Below are positions 43,999-51,231 of a stretch of 64,000 nt of DNA, one piece after another. Made by a program: the position numbers and the translations under genes. This DNA comes from Anatilimnocola aggregata (GTDB taxonomy: Bacteria > Planctomycetota > Planctomycetia > Pirellulales > Pirellulaceae), in assembly GCF_007747655.1 (NCBI RefSeq), contig NZ_CP036274.1:3596001-3660000 (forward strand), read 5' to 3'. How positions within the stretch are numbered: position 1 is the stretch's first letter; each line of letters begins with the position of its first letter. The notes below the pieces were generated by a model. The model was not told where the DNA came from. It made no database searches and saw only the letters and a list, made by a program, of their open reading frames with translations.

Positions 43999-45471
43999 AT
44001 GTCCGACTATCCCTACGACATCATCATCGGCCTCGAGACACACGTTCAGTTGCAGACGAAGACCAAGCTCTTCTGCCGCTGCAGCACGAAGTTTGGCGCG
44101 GAACCGAATACGCAGACGTGCCCGGTATGCATCGGCATGCCGGGCAGCTTGCCGGTGATGAATCGAGAAGCGTTTGAACTGTCGCTGCAGACGGCCATCG
44201 CGCTCAACTGCGAGATTCCCGAGTTCACGAAGTGGGATCGCAAGAACTACTACTATCCCGATTTGCCCAAGGGATATCAAATCAGCCAGTTCGATCTGCC
44301 CATGTCGCAAAAGGGCTGGCTCGAGATTTTCGATACCAAGGGCGAATTCGAACCCAAACGCATCGGCATTATTCGCGCTCACCTGGAAGAAGATGCCGGC
44401 AAGAGCTTGCACGACGAAGCTCACGGCAAGAGCGACACGCGGATCGATCTCAACCGCACTGGCACGCCGCTGCTCGAAATCGTCAGCGAGCCTGACATGC
44501 GGAGCACGAAAGAGGCTCGCGCGTATCTGACTGAGTTGAAGCTGCTCCTTACCTACCTCGGAGTATCCGACTGCAACATGCAGGAAGGTTCGCTGCGTGT
44601 CGATGCCAACGTGAACATCCACATTCACACGCCGAATGGCAAGATCGCGACGCCGATCGTCGAGATCAAGAATCTCAACAGCTTTCGCTTCATCGAGCGG
44701 GCTCTCGCTTACGAGGTGCAGAGGCAATACAAGGTGTGGCAAGAGACCGGCCGCACGATCAAGGATTATCCAAAGCAGACTCGCGGCTGGGATGATGCCA
44801 AGGGAATCACGCTTCCCCAGCGCGAGAAGGAAGATTCGGCCGACTATCGGTACTTTCCCGACCCTGATCTGGCTCCCGTCATTACTCCCAGCGCGAAGAC
44901 CGAGAAGATTCGTGCCTCGCTGTGCGAACTCCCTGCCGCGATTCGCAAGCGACTCGAAGGTAGTTATGGGGTCACGGCCTACGACAGCGATGTCGTCGTG
45001 ATCCAAGGACAGCCGTTCGTCGACTACTTCGAAGAAGTAGCCAAGCTGGCCGGCGATGGCAAAAAAGCGGCCAACTGGGTCACGCAAGACGTGTTGCGGG
45101 TGATGAACGAACAAGGGGGCGATATTCTGTCATTCGGCATCCGCCCCCCTGCCCTAGCCGAACTTGTGAAACTCGTCATTTCGGGCGACATTGAAGTCAC
45201 GCGTGCCAAGGAAGTTTTCAACGACATGGTGGAGCACAATCGCTTAGCACCGGAGTCGATGAAAGCGCTCGGTATCGCGAAGGTTGACCTTAGTGAACTC
45301 GAAGCCATCTGCAAAGAACTTGTGCTTGCGAATCCGAAAATCGTGGCCGATGTCAAGGGAGGAAAAGTGCAGGCAGTCGGCTCGCTGCTTGGTCAGGCGA
45401 AAAAGCGCAATCCCAACGCCAACCCGAATGACGTCCGGCGAATCTGCCTCGAACTGATCGAGAAGATGTAG
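43999..45471 (+). CDS. gatB: Asp/Glu-tRNA amidotransferase subunit B (GatB)
   Basis: The 490-residue product begins 'DIIIGLETHVQLQTKTKLFC', the GatB signature; the Cys pair region 'FCRCSTKFGAEPNTQTCPVC' follows. 'LDLNRTGTPLLEIVSEPDMR'-type and 'DYRYFPDPDLAPV' blocks mark the kinase/amidotransferase core, and the C-terminal 'DVKGGKVQAVGSLLGQAKKR' plus 'NPNANPNDVRRICLELIEKM' is the YqeY-like domain. It phosphorylates and amidates the mischarged tRNA. Together with gatC and gatA this indicates the indirect Gln/Asn-tRNA pathway. Confidence 0.97.
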   Translation: MSDYPYDIIIGLETHVQLQTKTKLFCRCSTKFGAEPNTQTCPVCIGMPGSLPVMNREAFELSLQTAIALNCEIPEFTKWDRKNYYYPDLPKGYQISQFDLPMSQKGWLEIFDTKGEFEPKRIGIIRAHLEEDAGKSLHDEAHGKSDTRIDLNRTGTPLLEIVSEPDMRSTKEARAYLTELKLLLTYLGVSDCNMQEGSLRVDANVNIHIHTPNGKIATPIVEIKNLNSFRFIERALAYEVQRQYKVWQETGRTIKDYPKQTRGWDDAKGITLPQREKEDSADYRYFPDPDLAPVITPSAKTEKIRASLCELPAAIRKRLEGSYGVTAYDSDVVVIQGQPFVDYFEEVAKLAGDGKKAANWVTQDVLRVMNEQGGDILSFGIRPPALAELVKLVISGDIEVTRAKEVFNDMVEHNRLAPESMKALGIAKVDLSELEAICKELVLANPKIVADVKGGKVQAVGSLLGQAKKRNPNANPNDVRRICLELIEKM

Positions 45472-45568
45472 CTCCACCGCGTGTGCGCTGCGGCAGGTAT
45501 CGCGGCTATAATTGAGTTGCCGCTGGTGGTTTTCAGGCCGGAAACCAGCGGTTCCGGAGCAACCACGC

Positions 45569-46168
45569 ATGTCGACTGCCTCGCAGCGAAAATACACCGT
45601 CGAAGAGTATCTCGAGCGCGAAGAGCGGGCCGAGACCAAGCACGAGTTCTACCGCGGCGATATCTTCGCCATGACGGGTGCGTCGTTCAGGCATGTGCAG
45701 ATTGCGCGCAATCTCACGATCGCCTTAGGTGGCAAACTGCGGGGAAAACCCTGCCAGCCGCTTGGAAGCGACTTGCGTCTGTCAGTTAGTTCGATCGGCC
45801 TGTATACCTATCCCGACTTATCGGTAGTCTGCGGGCCCGTAAAACTTGACTCTCGCAGCGCAAACACGCTTACCAATCCCACTCTGCTGATTGAAATTCT
45901 GAGCCCTTCCACCGAACGTTACGATCGCACGACGAAGTTCGGATTCTATCGACAGATAACCAGCCTTCGCGAGTACGTATTGGTCTCCCAGCACGAAGCT
46001 CGCATCGAGGTTTTTCGTCGCGATGGTGAAGACTGGAGATTTGCCGATGCAGTTGGACTGGAGGCATTGATCGAGCTGACATCCATCGAATGCACGCTGC
46101 CTCTTTCGGATGTCTATGAAGGCGTCGAATTGGACCCACCCGTGGCCTCGTCCGATGATAAATTTTAG
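45569..46168 (+). CDS. Uma2 family endonuclease-like protein
   Basis: The start is taken at ATG 45569 (MSTASQRKYTVEEYLEREER). The 199-residue protein is a classical Uma2: 'EFYRGDIFAMTGASFRHVQI', 'LYTYPDLSVVCGPVKL' (Asp), 'NPTLLIEILSPSTERYDRTT' (E.L) and 'KFGFYRQITSLREYVLVSQH' (Lys). It is closely similar to the Uma2 at 27.8 kb. It lies 98 bp after gatB on the same strand and 48 bp before the HEAT-like gene. Confidence 0.92.
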   Translation: MSTASQRKYTVEEYLEREERAETKHEFYRGDIFAMTGASFRHVQIARNLTIALGGKLRGKPCQPLGSDLRLSVSSIGLYTYPDLSVVCGPVKLDSRSANTLTNPTLLIEILSPSTERYDRTTKFGFYRQITSLREYVLVSQHEARIEVFRRDGEDWRFADAVGLEALIELTSIECTLPLSDVYEGVELDPPVASSDDKF

Positions 46169-46215
46169 ACGATTACGACGCGCAGCTTCTTTTTCGTTCC
46201 CCTTGTGACGCCTCT

Positions 46216-47841
46216 ATGACCGTACCTCTTGATGATCGTCTGACTGCCCTGCTCGAAGATTTGCGCCGCGGCAATGAACTCGAAGCGCAGGAACTCAATC
46301 GTGCGCATCGCCGCGCCGCCTGGGTGATTGAATCGCCGCGCGAAGAGTGGACGGAGTTCTTCGCCGAAGTCTGCAAGCTCGAATTGCCGCTGCCCGCGAA
46401 TACCGATCGACTGTTGACGTCGATCCTGGCGAGCATGGTGCAGCAGCGCCGCGCATCGCTGGCCTCGGGCGAAAAACGAGACTGCTTGCTGGCCGATGCT
46501 CAACTGCTCGCCGTTCTGCATCAACTCTATGTGCAACTGCCGCAGCGCAGCGGTGCCAAGGCCCCCATTCTCACCTGGTTGGCCGTCGGTGGTACCGCGG
46601 AACAGTTAGACTTGCTCGTTGACTTGCTGCTCGAAGATCCGCCGGAAGATGAACAGCAAATCGCGCTGGCGCTTAGTCCGCTATTCTTGAAACGTAAGTT
46701 GCCCGTTGAGTCATTGTTTCCCAAGCTGTTTGCAGTGATCGACAAACCTCAGTTGGCCGCAGCTGTCATTGACCTGGCCAACTATCTAACGCGTGAAAAA
46801 CTGATAACCGAACATCCAGGCAAGGCGATGGCGGTGCCGCTGATGGAATTGCTGTCGTCGCTGGCTCAGTCCTTGGCCAGTCTGGAAGAGCGGCCCGAGG
46901 ACTTTGCCGAAACGCCGCAGCAGTTGGCCCGCAGAGTTGCCCACAGCGTTTCCCTGGCCGTTTCGCTTTGTGATGCGCTAGCGCTTATCGGCGATGAACG
47001 GGCAATCGGCAAGTTGAATCAAGTGCTCGAGTTGGCCCATCGCCGCGTCCGCACCGAAGCTGCCGGAGCGCTCGCCCGACTGGGCGATCAGCGGGGCAAA
47101 GACACGCTCGTCGAACTGGCCGCAGAGCCCGTCGCGCGGTTACGTGTCCTCACTTATGCCAGCGAACTCAAGATCGCCGATAAGATCCCGCCGCAGTATC
47201 GCTCCCCTGCAGCCAAGGCCGAATCGGAACTGGTCATCTGGCTGGCAGAGCCCACGCAGTTCGGCGTGCCCCCTTCGCAACTCGAACTGGTCGATCATCG
47301 CCAGCAACATTGGCCTGGTTACAACGGGGCAATCGATTGCTTCCTGTTCCGATTTACGTATCGACTCACGCTCGAAGATGGCACGCAGCGGTCGTATAGC
47401 AACGTCGGCATTGCTGGTCCGCTGGCCCATGCTTTTACGGCTGATCTGGCCGACCTCCCTCCGGACGATATCTATGCCGCCTTCGCGGGCTGGCAGGCCG
47501 AGCACGAAGACATCAAGCAATACGAAGTGTCGCAACTGAGCAAAACCGAACAGCTCGAAGTGGTGCGGCTCGAACGCCGGCTGCACGACGCGGGCTATGC
47601 CGAAATTCAGCCCCTGCAAATGGGATATTTCTTTGGCGAGAAGGCCCTGCTCGCGCAAGTTCAGCGCGATGGTGCCGCGGGGGTCGCCGTGGCCGATTTT
47701 GAGGACATTCTGTTTTATCCGGTTCGCCAGCCCCGCCGCTCGCTGGGCATCGAGGAAGCTTATTCCATCTATAAGGGTCGTAAGCTGCTCCGGGCCTTCA
47801 ACCCTCCCCCGGCTGCTCCTGGGGATGCGGCGAAAACCTAG
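46216..47841 (+). CDS. HEAT-like repeat protein
   Basis: The 541-residue product has a N-terminal alpha-solenoid. Helical pairs are seen at 'APILTWLAVGGTAEQLDLLV' and 'LIGDERAIGKLNQVLELAHR' followed by 'RVRTEAAGALARLGDQRGKD', the last two typical of HEAT repeats. The C-terminal ~200 residues form an alpha/beta domain I do not recognise ('HWPGYNGAIDCFLFRFTYRL' and 'YSNVGIAGPLAHAFTADLAD'). It is cytoplasmic, with a scaffold role inferred. No partner is known. Confidence 0.75.
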   Translation: MTVPLDDRLTALLEDLRRGNELEAQELNRAHRRAAWVIESPREEWTEFFAEVCKLELPLPANTDRLLTSILASMVQQRRASLASGEKRDCLLADAQLLAVLHQLYVQLPQRSGAKAPILTWLAVGGTAEQLDLLVDLLLEDPPEDEQQIALALSPLFLKRKLPVESLFPKLFAVIDKPQLAAAVIDLANYLTREKLITEHPGKAMAVPLMELLSSLAQSLASLEERPEDFAETPQQLARRVAHSVSLAVSLCDALALIGDERAIGKLNQVLELAHRRVRTEAAGALARLGDQRGKDTLVELAAEPVARLRVLTYASELKIADKIPPQYRSPAAKAESELVIWLAEPTQFGVPPSQLELVDHRQQHWPGYNGAIDCFLFRFTYRLTLEDGTQRSYSNVGIAGPLAHAFTADLADLPPDDIYAAFAGWQAEHEDIKQYEVSQLSKTEQLEVVRLERRLHDAGYAEIQPLQMGYFFGEKALLAQVQRDGAAGVAVADFEDILFYPVRQPRRSLGIEEAYSIYKGRKLLRAFNPPPAAPGDAAKT

Positions 47842-47970
47842 CCCGCATTAACCCGTCTCAGCCCGCGTTTGACAACCCTTCGCTGCGACGTACTGTTCCT
47901 TGGCTGGTAATGCGCTCGTTCGTCATGCGCACGATCCGGGCTGCAGTTCGTGGGCTTAAGGAATTTGTTT

Positions 47971-48216
47971 ATGTCGCTGGCAACTCTGGTGGAACCACAA
48001 TCGACCCCGTTTCTCGACCGCCGCCAAGGGAGCGCCAATCAAGACGCGCCCGGCCGCGAACGCCGGCAGTTTGCCAATAGTCACGACGAACTCTCGCCCG
48101 ACGCCCGCGAACTGGCCCTCGCCATCGATGCCTACAAGCTCATGCATCGCCGCCGCTTCATCACTTTCGAAGAAATGCTGAGCGTGATGAAAGAACTGGG
48201 CTACCAAAAGTTCTAA
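47971..48216 (+). CDS. Small conserved-looking hypothetical protein
   Basis: AAGGA precedes ATG 47971. The 81-residue product has a disordered start and a C-terminal helical part with 'ELALAIDAYKLMHRRRFITF' and 'EEMLSVMKELGYQKF'. This resembles a small DNA-binding or regulator-like fold, but no family is named. A similar C-terminus is common among planctomycete proteins, from memory. Confidence 0.7.
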   Translation: MSLATLVEPQSTPFLDRRQGSANQDAPGRERRQFANSHDELSPDARELALAIDAYKLMHRRRFITFEEMLSVMKELGYQKF

Positions 48217-48263
48217 GCCGCGGGTCTCGCCTCGCCGTTTCTCACCCCGGGACTGGCCCCACC

Positions 48264-48296
48264 TGGTTAACCGGGCCGCTTGCGGCCGTTGAACTG
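48264..48296 (+). repeat. 33-bp dispersed repeat, copy 2
   Basis: This is the second copy of the repeat at 41209-41241 (TGGTTAACCGGGCCGCTTGC...), identical at 32 of 33 positions and in the same orientation. The C6 word follows 78 bp downstream, against 148 bp in the other copy. Confidence 0.9.
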
Positions 48297-48362
48297 GTGT
48301 TTCTGGGTATTGCAGTTCACCCGCGCAGGTTAACCAGCTGACATGGAGCGGTAGTTGGACTA

Positions 48363-48473
48363 CCAGGTTTATCAACACCCCCCTTTTGCGTACATCACAT
48401 TCAAGCCGTTCTGCAGCAACGATTTACGCCCAATTTGCCAACTCTGAAATCATCCTGTTTGTTGATTAACTGG
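48363..48473 (-). repeat. ~110-bp dispersed element, copy 2
   Basis: The element has imperfect inverted ends (CCAGGTTTATCAACA at 48363-48377 and TGTTGATTAACTGG at 48460-48473). Read on the minus strand it matches copy 1 at 29946: AGGATGATTTCAGA and the GCAAAAGGGGGGTGTTGATA block are shared, and the middle is diverged. Confidence 0.75.
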
Positions 48474-49003
48474 TTGCTCTGGCAAATCATCAGCCCGCTG
48501 TCGGCAGGTTTTTCGGGCCAACTGTTACCGGAAAAAGGACTGCCCGAACTCGCCCGAAAACCAACGCCTGCCCCGGTCGTACTGGCATGACTGGTTACCA
48601 GAAACGGTTCTTCGCACTGGCGCGAATTCTTGCTGCCTCGCAAACACGCATTTTCCACCAGGTTGCCAAACAGCCGCTTAATTTATGTCGACTTAGTGCG
48701 CACTTGTCAAGTAATTGCCGACGATATTTTCGTCGCGCCCAGGATGGCGGTATTCTGCAGCTGGCCACCTTTCGCTTCCTTGGTTAGCCTCCGTCGTCTT
48801 ACGAAGTAAGGCTCCTCACCAAGCCTGGCGGCTGTCAGCTCAATTTCGCCTCCAACTGCAGCGCGGCCTTACCCCAGAACGGCTCGAAGTCCACCAGAAG
48901 CAGTTAAATCCTCCTCGTACGAGAATTGCCAGCAGACACGGGAAGAACCCGTGCCACCCGGGAAAGGCGAGCCTATCGGGCGTGCCACCCAGTCGTGGGC
49001 AAG

Positions 49004-49594
49004 TTACTTTGTCGCAATCGGAATCCCAAAGCGAGCTGCATCGGGCTTGCCCTCTTTCCACTGCAGAACTCCAGAAACCACATGAGGCTGCTTGAGCCAA
49101 GCATTCTTGGCGGGGGATGAATTATGAGCGGTAAAGCATGTAATGCGATCCGAATGTTGGGCAGTCTCGAAAGTCGCAACGGCGGCTTTCTCTAATACGC
49201 CATGTAGGCGGAGTCGCGGTTCAGACAATGTCTTGAAGTCAAATGCTCGAGTGGGGTCTACTAAATGCGGGCCAAAATTGAATGGCCCAGAAGAGTCATC
49301 CTCACCAGGAAGCCCCTGAAATGAGGCAACTGCTTTTTCCCGATTCGCCCGCACAATGATGACCGTTTCCAGTTTTTCACGACTGGGAGGTTTGTTGGCG
49401 ACGATAGTAAGTTGCTCGCTGAATTCGAGCCGGAAAAATACCTCACCAGCATCACTTTTCTGATATTCAAATGCCCCTTTAATCACTAGAACGCCCTCGG
49501 GTTGCGTAATTGTCATCGTGATATCAGCGACGCCGTTGCGAGCGCTTGAAAGTGGAGCGATGAGTAAAACGAGCATAATTGTGAACTCGTTCAT
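49004..49594 (-). CDS. Hypothetical protein, possibly secreted
   Basis: The start is taken at ATG 49594; a TTG lies two codons upstream. The 196-residue product opens with a hydrophobic stretch (MNEFTIMLVLLIAPLSSARN), a likely signal or anchor. The rest has beta-rich text ('EVFFRLEFSEQLTIVANKPP') and no motif I can name. It stands alone between two repeat regions. Confidence 0.65.
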   Translation of the reverse strand: MNEFTIMLVLLIAPLSSARNGVADITMTITQPEGVLVIKGAFEYQKSDAGEVFFRLEFSEQLTIVANKPPSREKLETVIIVRANREKAVASFQGLPGEDDSSGPFNFGPHLVDPTRAFDFKTLSEPRLRLHGVLEKAAVATFETAQHSDRITCFTAHNSSPAKNAWLKQPHVVSGVLQWKEGKPDAARFGIPIATK

Positions 49595-49761
49595 TAGCAA
49601 TACTTCCCATTAACACTGTTAGATTGTGCCGTTGAGACTGATTAATCGATACTGGAGAGTGCCGACGCGGTACCAAGAGAATGCCCATAAGCTAACAAAG
49701 CATCGTTAGTAAATGGTTGGATTGTCCCCTGGGTCCGCTGTGAATGCTTCCCAACTATCAG

Positions 49762-49912
49762 TTTGTAGGTCAGGTCGGTACTCCGGCCTGACAAACCAGC
49801 CCTGCCCCAACAAACAACTCACTGTTTTAGTCGCCCGCATTGCCCGGCAACTCCGGTCCCGCGCTCCGCATCGAACCGCATTTGTTAGGGTGGGGTACCG
49901 ACCTGACCAACT
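49762..49912. repeat. Inverted repeat (GGTCAGGTCGGTAC family)
   Basis: The core arm GGTCAGGTCGGTAC (49768-49781) is repeated as the complement GTACCGACCTGACC (49895-49908), with 113 bp between. The right arm lies inside the 3' end of the ankyrin gene, so the last codons of that gene (PVGQVGTPP) come from repeat sequence. Confidence 0.75.
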
Positions 49913-50865
49913 GGTTTCTTTTCTTGCGCTTCCCGGCGCATGCGCTCGGCGATTTCGGCGTCCATGTTGCGTCGGTATTCCCCGCTGGCATCGATCCATG
50001 ATTTCCAGCGAGCAATATCGGCCCGAGCTTCCTCGACGGACTCGCCGTGATCGATTAGCCACTGCACGACCTTTTCATAGTCAGCCTTTTGCTCGGGTGT
50101 CCAAATCTTGCTGCGGTGCTCCTCTCCAATTACAACATGAATTAACCGTGCGTTGCTCTTTGGCTGATAAACTTTGTGGTCCGCGCCTGCGTCGAGTAGC
50201 ATAAGAGCAATGTCGTATCTACCGCCGCTTAAGGCATCCATCGTTGGAGTAGCCCAGCTTCCGCTCATGTGGTCGAGATTGGCCCCCTTTTCTATCAAGA
50301 ATTTGATCTTCTCTTTTTTGTTCCCCCTACCTCGCGCGATTACAGCAAACAGAGGCGTATGGCCTGAAAAAATACGATCCGTCCTAACAAGGTTGGGATC
50401 GCCGCCGTGTTCGAACACTGCTTCGAAATACCCATCAAAGGTAGTCCTGCACGCCATATGCGTTACGGAATCTCCAGGACGAAACTGACCGCGCGAATTG
50501 AAGTCCCCTTGAATCACTACATTGGGATCGGCCCCGTGTTCGAGCAGACGAGTAAACCTCTTGAGCCTGTTATCGGGTTATGCCCAGAATAAGGGCGTCA
50601 TATTATCTTTCCCCCTGGCGTTCACGTCAGCGCCCGCCGCCACCAAGCGATCGATCTCCGCAATGTCGTCCGCTTCGATCGCCTGACAGAGCTTGATCAC
50701 CTGCGGATCGGCAAAGTAGTCCGCCGCCTTCCAGCCACACAACTGATGCACGGTTGGACGGATGGCTATCCGCGAAGTAGCGCAGGCAAGCACGATGATC
50801 AAGCAGGCTGCGGAGAACGTGATGTAAAGCAATGCGCCTCGGCGCTCATTACTCAAAATAGTCAT
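49885..50865 (-). pseudogene. Ankyrin-repeat protein gene broken by one in-frame stop
   Basis: The frame from ATG 50865 encodes an N-terminal membrane segment (ALLYITFSAACLIIVLACAT) and begins an ankyrin repeat ('IDRLVAAGADVNARGKDNMT' then 'PLFWA'). It then meets TAA at 50578-50580. The same frame continues immediately with 'PDNRLKRFTRLLEHGADPNV', then further ankyrin units ('GHTPLFAVIARGRGNKKEKI' and 'KFLIEKGANLDH') to 49885. No frame change is involved, so this is one gene with one nonsense codon, or a sequencing error. The internal ATG at 50517 could still start a 210-residue fragment. The last codons are made of repeat DNA. Confidence 0.8.
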
Positions 50866-51231
50866 AACGTCACCACAGAACTGCTATTCACTCGCACACG
50901 CCGTCTGCGTTAAGAAGCCCATACAGCCAGCCAGCAAGTAGGTCAGGCAGGTACTCCTGCCTGACGAACCGGGCGTCATACAGGCTCAGGACCCGTGTGT
51001 ATAGAATTGTAGCGGTGCCTTCGCTTCTTTGCCCGCCTCTGCTCAGAGACGTCTGTTGTACGTCTTCAATGTTAAACGCTTCCACCGTCAGGCAGGAGTA
51101 CCTGCCTGACCTACTTGCTGGAAGATCCGATCGTTATGTGCGAGGTCCGACGGTCGTGACAGAACCAGCTGAACGAATAAGACTGGAAGAACACGGGTGA
51201 GTACACCTGTGCCAACCACCGGTCAAGGCAG
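50866..51231. other. Intergenic region with 191-bp inverted-repeat element
   Basis: This 366-bp space lies between the permease gene (minus) and the ankyrin pseudogene (minus). The perfect 36-bp inverted repeat at 50931-51121 takes up the middle. I see no RNA gene or protein-coding frame that I would believe. Confidence 0.7.
50931..51121. repeat. 191-bp element bounded by perfect 36-bp inverted repeats
   Basis: Arms at 50931-50966 (CCAGCAAGTAGGTCAGGCAG then 16 more bases) and 51086-51121 are perfect complements. The 119-bp centre shows no open frame of interest. No flanking duplication is evident. The arms include a shorter self-palindrome (GTCAGGCAGGTACTCCTGCC). It could be a MITE-like element or a REP-type doublet. 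Confidence 0.9.

Larger units (their letters stand above)
48217..49003. other. Long convergent intergenic region with repeats
   Basis: This 787-bp space lies between a plus-strand gene and a minus-strand gene. It contains the 33-bp repeat (48264-48296), the 111-bp element (48363-48473) and a 6-bp-stem hairpin at 48937-48953 (CACGGG with CCCGTG). The frames here look non-coding; a reverse frame through the element repeats amino-acid text seen in the other copy only because the DNA is similar. Confidence 0.65.

Noticed and set aside
43891-45114. Long minus-strand frame (407 residues) opposite gatB
   Set aside because: gatB is unambiguous on the plus strand, so the antisense frame is a codon-bias shadow.
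19267-50865. Recoding of TAA as an amino acid to explain the interrupted genes
   Set aside because: TAA ends well-defined genes here, such as ilvC and the DUF1501 gene at 58137, so the standard code holds; the interruptions are better read as mutations or errors.
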